Source of the DNA: an uncultured Clostridia bacterium
Lineage (GTDB): Bacteria; Bacillota; Clostridia; Christensenellales; Borkfalkiaceae
Assembly (NCBI GenBank): GCA_934247225.1
Contig: CAKQJE010000004.1
Location: forward strand, 62,001-126,000
Direction: 5' to 3'
Length of the DNA stretch: 64,000 nucleotides
Part shown: positions 7,122 to 16,098 of the stretch, in pieces
Layout: each line of letters opens with the position of its first letter
Numbering within the stretch: the first letter of the stretch is position 1
The notes under the pieces: generated by a model
The model's input: the letters and a program-made list of their open reading frames with translations, nothing else
Databases searched by the model: none
What the model was told of the DNA's origin: nothing
Translations under genes and position numbers: made by a program

Positions 7122-7514
7122 TTATTTTTTGCAGGCGCAACAATGAGCGCAGCCTTTGCCGTTCGTTTCGGATTTCGTCGAACAGCCTTCGCAAACGTTC
7201 GCGTTTTCGTCTTCGACGATTTCGTCGTCATCGTCGTTTTCACGCATAAATTCGTCGTAAACTTCTTCAAGCAGCGTTTCGTCGTCTATCGGAATCAAAG
7301 TTTCGTCTTTTTCGTCGCCCGAAAGTTTGAACACGATCAATTCGTCGGGATCTATTCCGTTTTTAGGCTCGGCAGGCTGAAAAAAAACAAACCACTCGTC
7401 TTTGTAATCTATCGTACCGATATGGTAAAATTTTTCAACGCTTCCGTCTTCGCCCGTGAGCGCGACGAATTCATTTTCATCGTTATGTTCGTTTTCGATA
7501 AACTTTTCGGTCAT
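7122..7514 (-). CDS. DUF1292 protein with cysteine-rich tail
   Basis: The first 85 residues of this 130-residue acidic protein fit DUF1292 (FVALTGEDGSVEKFYHIGTI, then EWFVFFQPAE and EELIVFKL-type strands), a small cytoplasmic family often found beside ruvX in Firmicutes, as here. The function of the family is unknown. The C-terminal 25 residues are unusual, with six cysteines in CEGCST and GCAHCCACKK plus a histidine, and look like a metal-binding extension. The gene ends 22 bases upstream of nothing shared; it follows ruvX by 21 bases and is probably co-transcribed with it. Confidence 0.8.
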   Translation of the reverse strand: MTEKFIENEHNDENEFVALTGEDGSVEKFYHIGTIDYKDEWFVFFQPAEPKNGIDPDELIVFKLSGDEKDETLIPIDDETLLEEVYDEFMRENDDDDEIVEDENANVCEGCSTKSETNGKGCAHCCACKK

Positions 7515-7535
7515 ATTTAAAATCCTTTTTATGCT

Positions 7536-7958
7536 CTAAGCTTGGTTTTTGGATCTTCTAAGGTAATCTTCCAGAATATACGAAGCGGCAATCTTATCGA
7601 TTACGTCCTTACGCTTTTCCCTGCGCATATCTGCCTCTAAAAGAAGTCTTCTCGCCTCTTTTGTAGAAAATCTTTCGTCCTGAGTGACTACGTTTATATC
7701 GGTTTTTTTCTTTAATTCTTCGATAAAAAACCTCGTCTTTTCGGTTTGCTCGCACTCCTTCCCGTCGAAGTTCAACGGTAAACCGCAAACAATCGTCTCT
7801 GCATATCGGGACTTAGCAAGCGCGATAAGATAATCGATATCTTTTGCAAGAGATTTTCTCCAATAAGTTTCTACGGGCAAAGCCATTTCGTTAAACGGAT
7901 CCGACACCGCTACTCCTATTCTTTTATCTCCTATATCGAAAGCGATTATTCTTCCCAC
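7536..7958 (-). CDS. ruvX: Holliday junction resolvase-like RuvX (YqgF)
   Basis: This RNase H-fold protein of the YqgF/RuvX family acts in rRNA 5' maturation or junction resolution in the cytoplasm. The family motif IIAFDIGDKRIGVAVSDP holds the first catalytic Asp. VCGLPLNFDG and the VTQDERFST segment carry the other acidic sites, and a final DVIDKIAASYILEDYL helix is typical. The GTG at 7956-7958 is preferred as the start. It gives the usual GRIIAFDIG beginning and has GGAG at a good distance. The longer ATG at 7986-7988 overlaps a probable -10 box. Confidence 0.85.
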   Translation of the reverse strand: MGRIIAFDIGDKRIGVAVSDPFNEMALPVETYWRKSLAKDIDYLIALAKSRYAETIVCGLPLNFDGKECEQTEKTRFFIEELKKKTDINVVTQDERFSTKEARRLLLEADMRREKRKDVIDKIAASYILEDYLRRSKNQA

Positions 7959-7986
7959 GCGCGACTCCAAAAATTTACTCGTTTCC

Positions 7987-8015
7987 ATTTTATCACTTTC
8001 GGCTTTTTTTTACAA
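7987..8015 (-). promoter_or_regulatory. Promoter of ruvX
   Basis: On the minus strand TTGTAA (8010-8015) and TAAAAT (7987-7992) are separated by 17 bases. The -10 overlaps the upstream ATG, which argues for translation from the later GTG. Confidence 0.6.
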
Positions 8016-8120
8016 GCTTTTTTCTTGATTTATTTCTAATAAAAGAATGAAATATTTCTTTTTACGCATACTTTTACGGGCTGAAAAATGCCCGAGCGGA
8101 AGAATACCGAAGGAGGAATC

Positions 8121-8306
8121 ATGGATAAGAATTTTGCTTGCGGTATGGTTCTCGGTCTTTTAGCCGGAGCCTTGCTTGTCGCCAACTCGTATAAAGCGAG
8201 AAAACTTGTTAAAGACGGTCAGGAGGAAATCAAAAACAAAGTGTCCGAAATGACCGAGAAAAAAGGCAAGAAAAACAGCGAAGACTTAGAAACAGAAAAC
8301 GGATAA
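8121..8306 (+). CDS. Small single-span membrane protein
   Basis: The 61-residue protein starts at the ATG at 8121, preceded by AAGGAGGAATC; the ATG 33 bases earlier has no ribosome site. One hydrophobic segment (FACGMVLGLLAGALLVANS, residues 4-22) is followed by a charged, helical, Lys/Glu-rich tail. This resembles the YtxH-type small envelope proteins of Firmicutes in layout, but no signature is decisive. Divergent from ruvX, with its own terminator just downstream. Function unknown. Confidence 0.7.
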   Translation: MDKNFACGMVLGLLAGALLVANSYKARKLVKDGQEEIKNKVSEMTEKKGKKNSEDLETENG

Positions 8307-8315
8307 AAGACAAAT

Positions 8316-8348
8316 AAAATCCCTGTCAAAAATAATGACAGGGATTTT
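8316..8348. terminator. Bidirectional terminator
   Basis: A perfect hairpin AAAATCCCTGTCA with TGACAGGGATTTT serves both the plus-strand gene ending at 8306 and the minus-strand gene ending at 8367. Confidence 0.85.
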
Positions 8349-8366
8349 ACGTTTATCGTAATTCTT

Positions 8367-9266
8367 TTAAAAATCTCCGATAAATTCTTTAATTATAGAA
8401 GTTTTTACAACGTAATCCGTATTTCCGTTTTTAAAGAAATTTAAAAATTTCAAAAGGGTGACGATTGTTTCGTCGGCGTGTTTTTCGGCTAAACCGTTCA
8501 ATTTATCGAAGAGAACTTTTTTATATATTTTCGGCTCATACGCCATAAACGTATCCACGGAAATATCGGCTTTAGTTTTAAACGGCGCGACATACAACTC
8601 TTCGCCTTTTTCCACGCTTTTGAAATAACCCGAAGTTTCGGATATATCTCTTCCTCTGTAAATAGAGTCTCTGCTCATACGTCTTAAAAGTCTGATATAT
8701 TGCGGATGAATAAGTTCGTCGCCGCACTTCACTCTCGTTCTTACGCTCACGTAAAGTTTAACGGTTTTATTTTCGTCGAACCGAAGAACGTTTTCGTTGA
8801 GGGCGTGTATTCCTTCGAAAATTACGATTTCTCCCTTTTTCCGTTTAATTTTTTCTCCCGTTAAAACGCTTTTTTTATCGACAAAGTCGAAATGCGGCAG
8901 CACGGTTTCTTCGCAACCGATTATTTTTCGGATATTTTCGGAAAGAAGCTCGGAATTCATTCTTGTCGGAGATTCCAGATCCGCAACTCCTACCTCTTCG
9001 GGTAAAACGGTTTTAAAGTAATTATCAAGGGAAATAACATAAGAATTACGCCCTTTCTCGCGCAAAAGTTGTTTTATGATATTTGCCGTCGTAGTTTTCC
9101 CCGATCCCGACGGACCGGAAATAAGAACTATCGGTTTACTCTCGTCTTCCATCGCGATTTTATCGGCAATCACGCTCAAAGTATCGCGAAATTTCAGATC
9201 TTCTTTCGCATAATCTTCCGCGCTTATAAAGTTTTCGTTTATAAAATCAGAAGTAATTATTCTCAT
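8367..9266 (-). CDS. Uridine-kinase-like nucleoside kinase
   Basis: This 299-residue P-loop kinase has Walker A GPSGSGKTTTAN (near residue 51), a DNYFK motif (near 81) and EGIHALN (near 148), the pattern of the uridine kinase/phosphoribulokinase family. It probably phosphorylates a nucleoside in the cytoplasm. About 40 extra residues precede the P-loop, similar to the C-terminal kinase part of larger TGS-containing nucleoside kinases, but no TGS domain is present. It starts one base after the DUF1667 gene ends, so it is last in the HAD-oxidoreductase operon. The exact substrate is not readable from sequence. Confidence 0.8.
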   Translation of the reverse strand: MRIITSDFINENFISAEDYAKEDLKFRDTLSVIADKIAMEDESKPIVLISGPSGSGKTTTANIIKQLLREKGRNSYVISLDNYFKTVLPEEVGVADLESPTRMNSELLSENIRKIIGCEETVLPHFDFVDKKSVLTGEKIKRKKGEIVIFEGIHALNENVLRFDENKTVKLYVSVRTRVKCGDELIHPQYIRLLRRMSRDSIYRGRDISETSGYFKSVEKGEELYVAPFKTKADISVDTFMAYEPKIYKKVLFDKLNGLAEKHADETIVTLLKFLNFFKNGNTDYVVKTSIIKEFIGDF

Positions 9267-9267
9267 T

Positions 9268-9630
9268 TCATTTACATACTATGCCGTATACGTTACTCGT
9301 TGCTATAAGATCAACGCCTTCGGCGATATCTTTTAAGATAACCTGCCCTATTTTTACGGGCGGATCAACCGTTATTTTATTGATTATTTTCATTAAATCA
9401 AAAATTTCCGACTTTTTTATCGGCTTGTCCGTTTTGACGGAAAGAATTTCTCCCGAAGAACATTTTACGGTCGAAGTGAGTACTCTTACCGGACAAACAA
9501 CCTCGCTTTCCGCATATTTTTTCCCTCTCGGGCAATCGTTTCCCGTGATTGATTCGACATTACCGCCGTTAAGCGTGACCGTTATTTCGCATCCTTTCGG
9601 ACATTCCACGCAAGTAAGTTTCTTTTCCAT
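9268..9630 (-). CDS. DUF1667 protein, partner of the glycerol-3-phosphate oxidoreductases
   Basis: The 120-residue protein opens with a cysteine cluster (CVECPKGC) followed by NDCPRGKKYAESEVVCPVR, the hallmark of DUF1667. Members are always near FAD-dependent oxidoreductases and are thought to hold an Fe-S centre or act as an electron-passing subunit. Its start codon overlaps the stop of the 418-residue oxidoreductase, supporting a complex of three gene products. Function is inferred from this conserved trio. Confidence 0.88.
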   Translation of the reverse strand: MEKKLTCVECPKGCEITVTLNGGNVESITGNDCPRGKKYAESEVVCPVRVLTSTVKCSSGEILSVKTDKPIKKSEIFDLMKIINKITVDPPVKIGQVILKDIAEGVDLIATSNVYGIVCK

Positions 9631-10886
9631 TATTTGTCACCTTTTACTTCTACGGTTATTTTGTCCGATATTTCGGGGAAAAATTTATCGGACAGATTTA
9701 TTCTCTGCATTTCTCCCGGTACCACGATCGGCTTTTTTATCGTAAAAATTTCTTTTTCTCCGCTTTTTATCGATATAATCGGATTTCTTATTACCGATCC
9801 GACTCTGAAATAAAGCGAAACGTTTTCCGTGAGATTAACGTCTATTTTCTGCGGCAAAACGTAAGATACATTTTCTCCCGCCGTCGTCGAAGCGAGGTTT
9901 TTATTTCTTTCTCCGTTTAAAGAATACTCCGCCGCGTATTTCCCGGCAATTTCAGATTCTTCGGACACGAAATCCACGAGATCGTGAACTTGCAGAACGT
10001 TTCCGCAAGCGAAAATTCCGCTTACGGACGTTTCTCTCGTCTGATCGACAACCGCGCCTTTCGTTCTCGGAGAAATCTCTACTCCCGCCTCCTTTGAAAG
10101 TTCGTTTTCGGGAATCAAACCGACCGAGAATAAAACGGTATCGCAATCGAAATGAATTTCCGTTCCCTTAATCGGCTTTTTGTTTTCGTCCACGGCGGAA
10201 ACGACAACTCCGCTAACCCTCTCTTTTCCTTCGATTTTCGTTATCGTATGGTTGAGATAAAGAGGAATTCCGAAATCGTCGAGGCATTGAACGATATTAC
10301 GTTTAAGTCCGCTTGAAAACGGCATAATTTCGCATACCGCTTTTACTTTTGCGCCCTCCAAAGTCATTCTCCGCGCCATAATGAGACCTATGTCTCCCGA
10401 ACCGAGAATAACAACGTTTTTCCCGGGCAGATAACCTTTGATATTAACGAATTTTTGAGCCGCCCCCGCGGAAAATATTCCCGCAGGTCTCGATCCCGGG
10501 ATATTGAGCGCGCCGCGGCTTCTTTCCCTGCACCCCATCGCAAGAACAATCGCGTTTGCGGCGACTTTGAAAACGCCTTTTTCCTCGTTTATCGCCGTGA
10601 CGATTTTATCGTCCGTCAAAGATAAAACCGTTGTTCCCGTATATATTTTTATATCTCTTTTTTCGGCTTCTTTTATAAATTTGTCGGCGTATTCGGGACC
10701 TGTCAGACTTTCCTTGAAACGTGTAAGACCGAAACCGTTATGAATACATTGATTGAGTATTCCTCCGAGTTTTTCGTCTCTTTCGATTATAAGAACGCTT
10801 TTTTCTCCCGAATCGTAAGCCTTTATTCCCGCCGCAAGCCCTGCGGGACCTCCGCCGATTATCACGACGCCGTATTGTTCTATCAT
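9630..10886 (-). CDS. NAD(P)/FAD-dependent oxidoreductase, glycerol-3-phosphate dehydrogenase partner
   Basis: This 418-residue flavoprotein has an N-terminal FAD-binding Rossmann motif (VVIIGGGPAGLAAG), a second nucleotide-binding motif (NVVILGSGDIGLIMARRM, near residue 165) and the ACGNVLQVHDLVDFV FAD-closing segment near 290. The C-terminal 90 residues are less conserved beta-rich sequence. In Firmicutes this gene is the middle member of the glpA-like/oxidoreductase/DUF1667 trio. It probably takes electrons from the dehydrogenase to an Fe-S or quinone acceptor. It overlaps both neighbours by 1-4 bases. Confidence 0.9.
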   Translation of the reverse strand: MIEQYGVVIIGGGPAGLAAGIKAYDSGEKSVLIIERDEKLGGILNQCIHNGFGLTRFKESLTGPEYADKFIKEAEKRDIKIYTGTTVLSLTDDKIVTAINEEKGVFKVAANAIVLAMGCRERSRGALNIPGSRPAGIFSAGAAQKFVNIKGYLPGKNVVILGSGDIGLIMARRMTLEGAKVKAVCEIMPFSSGLKRNIVQCLDDFGIPLYLNHTITKIEGKERVSGVVVSAVDENKKPIKGTEIHFDCDTVLFSVGLIPENELSKEAGVEISPRTKGAVVDQTRETSVSGIFACGNVLQVHDLVDFVSEESEIAGKYAAEYSLNGERNKNLASTTAGENVSYVLPQKIDVNLTENVSLYFRVGSVIRNPIISIKSGEKEIFTIKKPIVVPGEMQRINLSDKFFPEISDKITVEVKGDK

Positions 10887-12310
10887 TTCGTTTTTCCCTC
10901 TAAAATAAATGAATTTTTACCTGATTTAGTAATTTCGGTATAATCCTTACCAAGTTCTCTCGCGAGAATTTCGACGACGTAAGGCTGACAAAAACCGCCC
11001 TGACATCTGCCCATTCCGGCTCTCGTTCTGCGCTTAATCGCGTCGACAGACGTTGCTTTCGGGTTTTCTCGTATCGCGTTCACGATTTCGCCTTCGGTGA
11101 TTTTTTCGCATCTGCAAACGATTTTTCCGAATTTCCCGTCTTTTTTGATGATGTCGTTCTTTTCTTCATCGTTTAACTGACCGAAAAAATATTCCGCTCT
11201 TCTATAAGGATTAAAATTACTTTTCTTTTTTAAATTCAATCTTTTCGCTATCAACTCTTCGACGACGTATTTCCCGATAGCGGGCGAAGCCGTAAGTCCC
11301 GGAGATTCGATGCCGATAAGCTCGATAAAACCTTTGTTTTTTTCGCTCTCCTCGATGATGAAATCATGTTTGTCGTTATAAGCTCTTACGCCCGCAAATG
11401 AAGTTATAGCGTCGCCGAACGGAACGCTCTTCATCATTTCCGAAGCCTTCTTCATAACGGCGTTCAACCCTTCCGAAGTCGTATCGGTATCGTTGCCCGA
11501 TATCTCTTCCGCCGTCGGTCCGAGAATGATATTGCCGTCCGCCGTCGGTGAAACGAGAATTCCTTTACCGAGCGCCGTCGGCGTGAAGAACAGCGTTTTA
11601 TCTGTAAGGCTTTTTGCCGTTTTGTCAAGAAGAATATATTCGCCTCTTCTTGCAAAAACATTGTATTCGTCACCTGAAAGACTTGCGATTTTTCCGCTAT
11701 TTATCCCCGCGGAATTTACGACGACTTTCGTTTCGACCGCTTCTCCGTTTTTTGAAAATATCCTGTAACCGTCGTTGATTTTGTCAAGTTTTACGACTTC
11801 GAAATCACATTTTAATTCCGCCCCGTTATCCATTGCGTTACCGATCGCGGCAATTGTTAGATTATAAGGACAAACAATCCCGCCGCTTTTCGCGTAAAGC
11901 GCGCCGACAGCGTTTTCGTTTATCGATGGTTCTATTTCAAAAAGCTTCTCGCGACTTATTATTTCAATATCTCTTACGCCGTTTATTTCTCCCCTCTTTT
12001 TCAGTTCGCAAAGAGTGCGGAGTTGCTCGTCGTTAAAAGCAACGACAAGCGAACCGTTGTTTCTGTATTTAACGCCGAGTTCATCGCAAACGTCTTTCAT
12101 CATTTTATTTCCGAGAACATTGAATTTCGCCTTTAAGGTATTTTCTTTTGCGTCGAAACCTGCATGAACGATTCCGCTGTTGGCTTTGCTTTGCCCCATG
12201 CAGACGTCGTTTTCCTTTTCGAGCATACATATTTTAAGGTCGTATCTCGATAATTCTCTCAAAATCATCGCGCCGACGACTCCTCCGCCTATAACCGTTA
12301 CGTCAAACAT
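10883..12310 (-). CDS. glpA: Anaerobic glycerol-3-phosphate dehydrogenase-like FAD protein
   Basis: The 475-residue protein has a DAO-type FAD-binding N-terminus (VTVIGGGVVGAMILRELSRY), the GQSKANSGIVHAGFDA substrate-side segment near residue 38, and a C-terminal BFD-like [2Fe-2S] domain with cysteines in CRCEKITEGE and MGRCQGGFCQP (residues about 393-440). This is the layout of GlpA-type dehydrogenases that oxidise sn-glycerol-3-phosphate to dihydroxyacetone phosphate without oxygen. It overlaps the next oxidoreductase by four bases. The substrate is assigned from family and neighbours, and a related 2-hydroxyacid is possible. Confidence 0.87.
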   Translation of the reverse strand: MFDVTVIGGGVVGAMILRELSRYDLKICMLEKENDVCMGQSKANSGIVHAGFDAKENTLKAKFNVLGNKMMKDVCDELGVKYRNNGSLVVAFNDEQLRTLCELKKRGEINGVRDIEIISREKLFEIEPSINENAVGALYAKSGGIVCPYNLTIAAIGNAMDNGAELKCDFEVVKLDKINDGYRIFSKNGEAVETKVVVNSAGINSGKIASLSGDEYNVFARRGEYILLDKTAKSLTDKTLFFTPTALGKGILVSPTADGNIILGPTAEEISGNDTDTTSEGLNAVMKKASEMMKSVPFGDAITSFAGVRAYNDKHDFIIEESEKNKGFIELIGIESPGLTASPAIGKYVVEELIAKRLNLKKKSNFNPYRRAEYFFGQLNDEEKNDIIKKDGKFGKIVCRCEKITEGEIVNAIRENPKATSVDAIKRRTRAGMGRCQGGFCQPYVVEILARELGKDYTEITKSGKNSFILEGKTK

Positions 12311-12320
12311 TTTTCACTCC

Positions 12321-13118
12321 TTATAAATACTTTACTATATCGTTAAGACTGTCCGAAACGAATTCGGGTTTCTTTTCCGCGTCTTTAAGCATTTCCTCGG
12401 TTCCCTCTCCCGATAAGACGAACAGCGTGTGGAACCCGCAATTCACGCCGAAAGCGATATCGGTGTAAAGCCTGTCTCCGACCATCAGAAATTCGTTTTC
12501 GTTCGCGCTGTATTCCTTCATAAGTTCTTCTCCGAACATCGTGTATGGCTTTCCTATTATTTTATCGGGAAGTCTTCCCGTGGAAGCTTTGATAAGTTCC
12601 ATAAACGACCCCACGTCCGGAAGAGGGTGTTTTTCGGAAGGACAATTTATATCGGGATGAGTTGCGATATATTCGCAATTTTCCCTGAGATTATCGGTAA
12701 ATTTGCAAAGTTTTTCATATGTCGACTCCGTATCGTAAGCGAGAATGCAAACGTCCGCGACACCGTCTTCGATAAGTTTTATGCCGTTTTCTTCAAACTC
12801 TTTTTTAAGACTTGTCGTACCCATCAGCCTGATCGTCTTTCCTTTTCTTTCGGTTTTTAAAAAGCCGATCGCCGCAGTCCCCGACGTTTTCACTTCGTCT
12901 CCGTCCTTGAAAAGACCCATTTTGCCAAGCTTTTCATAATAACTTTTTACGCTCTTGGAAGAATTGTTTGTAAGAAAAATAATTTTCTTCCCGCTTTCGC
13001 GGATTTTATCCAGGGTTGTATCCATTTCTCCGATAAGCTTGCCGCCGAGATAAACCGTTCCGTCCATATCGAGCAGAACATATTTAACTTCTTTTAAAAC
13101 TTCTTTCAAATCTCTCAT
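12321..13118 (-). CDS. HAD-IIA phosphatase, NagD-like
   Basis: This 265-residue HAD hydrolase has motif I LLDMDGTVYLGG, motif II FLTNNSSKS, a C2-type cap, and the closing motifs KPYTMFGEELM and MVGDRLYTDIAFG. NagD-like enzymes dephosphorylate small sugar or nucleotide phosphates and include glycerol-3-phosphate or phosphoglycolate phosphatases. That fits its place upstream of the glpA-like gene. The start is placed at the ATG at 13116-13118, which has AAAGG six bases upstream; an ATG 33 bases earlier lacks a ribosome site. Confidence 0.85.
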   Translation of the reverse strand: MRDLKEVLKEVKYVLLDMDGTVYLGGKLIGEMDTTLDKIRESGKKIIFLTNNSSKSVKSYYEKLGKMGLFKDGDEVKTSGTAAIGFLKTERKGKTIRLMGTTSLKKEFEENGIKLIEDGVADVCILAYDTESTYEKLCKFTDNLRENCEYIATHPDINCPSEKHPLPDVGSFMELIKASTGRLPDKIIGKPYTMFGEELMKEYSANENEFLMVGDRLYTDIAFGVNCGFHTLFVLSGEGTEEMLKDAEKKPEFVSDSLNDIVKYL

Positions 13119-13159
13119 AAATACCTTTACAAATATTATGTCCGAATTCATTTAAAAAT

Positions 13160-13193
13160 AAAGAGCGGGTTGAATAACAATTCTCCGCTCTTT
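13160..13193 (-). terminator. Terminator after trkH
   Basis: AAAGAGCGG pairs with CCGCTCTTT around a loop of about 16 bases, followed by TATTTTTA on the minus strand, 5 bases past the trkH stop. Confidence 0.75.
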
Positions 13194-13198
13194 GATTG

Positions 13199-14677
13199 TC
13201 ACTTTTTTATCCACGTCATAGGTATAAACGTTAAAAGTAACGGATATATTTCAAGTCTTCCCAAAAGCATGGTAAAAGTAAGCACTATTTTCGAAAACAT
13301 TCCGTAAGACGCAAAACTCTGCGTAGGACCTACCGCCGCCAAGCCCGGACCGACGTTGTTAATGCATGTAAGCGTTGCGGAAAAATTGGTTTCGAATACG
13401 TTATATGTACCCTCTGCGGCAAGAACGTTACACCACGGGTCAAAAGAAATCAAAATCATTACCGCAATGATAATGAACACATAAACGCCGATATACGTGC
13501 CTATACCGTTAATAGTCGATTCGTCTACTCTTTTCCCTTCGAACTTGACTACGCTCGCCGTACGGGGATGCAAAGCCTTCTTAAAGTCTCTTTTTATTCC
13601 TCTCCACAAAATGATAAGCCTTGAAACTTTAAGTCCGCCCGCAGTCGAACCCGCACATCCGCCGACAACCATCAGCATTAAAAGCACGGTTTTTGCAACA
13701 GAATTCCATTTGTCGAAATCGCACGAGGAAAATCCCGTTGTCGAAATAATCGAACTTACCTGAAAAGCCGAATGTCTCAATGCGTCCGCAAACGATGAAA
13801 ACGTTCCTGCGATGTTAAACGCTATAACCCCCGTAGAAACAACTACTATACCCGTAAAAACATGCAATTCCGTACTTTTTATCGCTGTTTTGAATTTACC
13901 TATGAGAACAAGGTAATACAGGTTGAAGTTTATCGAAAAAATAAACATTCCGACGGTGAGAACCCATTGCGCAGCAGGAGAATAACTCGCCACTCCGTCC
14001 GCTTTTATACCGAAACCGCCCGTTCCCGCAGTTCCGAAAGCATGAACGAGACTGTCGAAAAGCGGCATTCCGCAAAGGAGCAACGCTATAACCATTACTC
14101 CCGTAAGCACCATATATATAAGATAAAGAATTTTAGCTGTATCCTTCGATCTCGGAACAAGTTTATCGACGATAGGTCCCGGCATTTCCGCTCTTAAAAT
14201 ATGCATCGATCTGTCGGGCGCTCTCGCCGTTATAGCCATAACGAATACGATAACGCCCATACCGCCTACCCAATGCGAGAAAGATCGCCAGAATAAAATC
14301 GACTTCGACAAAGCTTCAACATCGGATACAATCGAAGCCCCCGTAGTCGTAAGACCGCTGACGATTTCGAAAAGCGCGTCGACGTAGTTCGGAATTTCGC
14401 CGCTTATTACAAACGGCACCGCTCCGACGAACGACGCGGCAAGCCAGCAGACGGCAACGGTAATAAACCCCTCTTTCGAGAAAAATATCATATTTTTCGG
14501 CTTGAACAGAAAAACCATCGCAAAGCCGACGAGCATCGCTCCCGCCATTGTTATACCGAACGAAAGCGCGCACCACCACTCCGCGTAAATCAAAGCGGTT
14601 ATAAGCGGCAGAAGCATTAAAAGCCCTATCGTTATAACCACCTTACCGGCGGTGGAAAAAATCATTCTGTAATTCAT
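13199..14677 (-). CDS. trkH: Trk-type potassium transporter membrane subunit
   Basis: TrkH is a 492-residue membrane protein of the TrkH/KtrB family that imports potassium. Four pore repeats can be seen, each with a glycine filter: VSGLTTTGAS (near residue 105), FGTAGTGGFG (near 215), VSSIISTTGFSS (near 312) and NNVGPGLAAVGP (near 436). A WRSFSHWVGGMGVIVF segment follows the first filter as usual. It is translated just after trkA (5-base gap), whose product gates it by nucleotide binding. Confidence 0.95.
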   Translation of the reverse strand: MNYRMIFSTAGKVVITIGLLMLLPLITALIYAEWWCALSFGITMAGAMLVGFAMVFLFKPKNMIFFSKEGFITVAVCWLAASFVGAVPFVISGEIPNYVDALFEIVSGLTTTGASIVSDVEALSKSILFWRSFSHWVGGMGVIVFVMAITARAPDRSMHILRAEMPGPIVDKLVPRSKDTAKILYLIYMVLTGVMVIALLLCGMPLFDSLVHAFGTAGTGGFGIKADGVASYSPAAQWVLTVGMFIFSINFNLYYLVLIGKFKTAIKSTELHVFTGIVVVSTGVIAFNIAGTFSSFADALRHSAFQVSSIISTTGFSSCDFDKWNSVAKTVLLMLMVVGGCAGSTAGGLKVSRLIILWRGIKRDFKKALHPRTASVVKFEGKRVDESTINGIGTYIGVYVFIIIAVMILISFDPWCNVLAAEGTYNVFETNFSATLTCINNVGPGLAAVGPTQSFASYGMFSKIVLTFTMLLGRLEIYPLLLTFIPMTWIKK

Positions 14678-14682
14678 AATTT

Positions 14683-16050
14683 TTATTTATGTTTCAAAAT
14701 ATCGGAAAGGTTGCAAAGCCTTTCGCCTTTCGCGATTACTATTACTTTATCGCCCGACATTATAACGTCGTCGCCGCCCGGGATAAGCGCGTTGTTTTCG
14801 CGGGTTATTCCCGCTATCAGAACTCCCGATTTAAGTTCGAGCTTTTTAAGCGGAATCCTCGAATATTCGAAGTCTTCCTCCACGTTGAATTCAAGTGCTT
14901 CGGCATTTCCTCCGAAAAGACTGTACAGCGTTTCCACCTTGCTTCCGATACTGTTTCCTATTGCTCTCGCATATCTTACGAGAATATCCGCAACGATATT
15001 TTTAGGCGAAAAAGTCGTGTCGAGACCGAGATTTTCGGCAATGGAAGACAGTTCGTTTCTGTTTACCTTGGCGATCACTTTCGGAACCTTTCTCGAAAGC
15101 GCATAGAAAGATATAAGGATATTCTCCTCGTCTCTGTCGGTGAGAGAAACAAGAGCGTCAAGTCCGTCTATACCTTCTTCCAGAAGAATTTCACGGCTCA
15201 TTCCGTCTCCGCAGATAACCTCCGCTTTCGAAGAAAGTTTTTCACATACTTCGTCGCAAATTTCGCTGTCTTTTTCAATTATTTTAACGCCGCTTCTGCC
15301 TTTTAAAAGCATTTCGGCAAGATACATCGCCGTTTTGCTCGCGCCGATAAGCATAATGTTTTTTGCTTCTTTCGTCGGATATCCGAAATTGTTCAATATC
15401 GAATGCGCGTCGTCGTTCGTAACCATTACGCCGACCTTATCTCCGCTTAAAAGCTTGAAAGTGCCGTTGGGAATAAAAACGTCCTCTCCCCTCTGAACTA
15501 CGCATACGAGAAATTTCTCGTGAAACTTTTTACGTAAATCGATAAGCGAAAGATTATCGATAGCCGAGCTTTTTTTAACGGTGATTTCTACCATTTCGAA
15601 ACTTCTCGCCGTAAATGTTTCTACTTTCGTCGCGGAAGGAAGTTTCAATAAATCGTAAATAGCTTCGGCGGCAAGCTTTTCGGGATTGACAGCCATAGAA
15701 ATTTCAAGCTGCTGCTTCATAAATCCCCAGCTTGCCGTGTTATACTCCGAATTTCTCACCCTTGCGACGGTATGGCTTGCGCCTATTTTTTTCGCCGCAA
15801 AACAGGAAAGCATATTAAGCTCGTCAGACCCCGTTACGGCTATGAACAAATCCGCTTTGTCCGCGCCCGCTTCGAGAAGTTTTTCATATTCCGTACCGTT
15901 GGCGCAAATACCCATAACGTCGTAGAGATTGGAAACGTTTCCGACAACTTTCGGATCGTTATCGATAAGCACGATCTCGTGCTTTTCTTTCAGCATACTC
16001 TCTATTATCGATTTACCGACTTTTCCGCCGCCGACAATAATGACTTTCAT
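14683..16050 (-). CDS. trkA: Trk potassium transporter regulatory subunit
   Basis: The 455-residue cytoplasmic protein has two RCK/TrkA units, each a Rossmann fold plus TrkA-C domain. The first begins MKVIIVGGGKVGKSIIESM and the second is near residue 230 (NIMLIGASKTAMYLAEMLL). The C-terminal SGDKVGVMV and SGDKVIVIAKG strands are the two TrkA-C domains. It binds nucleotides and controls TrkH, encoded directly downstream. AAGGATT lies upstream of the ATG. Confidence 0.94.
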   Translation of the reverse strand: MKVIIVGGGKVGKSIIESMLKEKHEIVLIDNDPKVVGNVSNLYDVMGICANGTEYEKLLEAGADKADLFIAVTGSDELNMLSCFAAKKIGASHTVARVRNSEYNTASWGFMKQQLEISMAVNPEKLAAEAIYDLLKLPSATKVETFTARSFEMVEITVKKSSAIDNLSLIDLRKKFHEKFLVCVVQRGEDVFIPNGTFKLLSGDKVGVMVTNDDAHSILNNFGYPTKEAKNIMLIGASKTAMYLAEMLLKGRSGVKIIEKDSEICDEVCEKLSSKAEVICGDGMSREILLEEGIDGLDALVSLTDRDEENILISFYALSRKVPKVIAKVNRNELSSIAENLGLDTTFSPKNIVADILVRYARAIGNSIGSKVETLYSLFGGNAEALEFNVEEDFEYSRIPLKKLELKSGVLIAGITRENNALIPGGDDVIMSGDKVIVIAKGERLCNLSDILKHK

Positions 16051-16060
16051 ATAATAATCC

Positions 16061-16098
16061 TTATTTTAAACTTATTCCGTTATTTTAAACTTATTCCG
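16061..16098. repeat. 19-base tandem duplication at a gene end
   Basis: TTATTTTAAACTTATTCCG occurs twice without a gap (16061-16079 and 16080-16098). The second copy contains the stop codon and last codons of the minus-strand gene at 16080-16631; the first lies just past it, before trkA. Confidence 0.9.
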
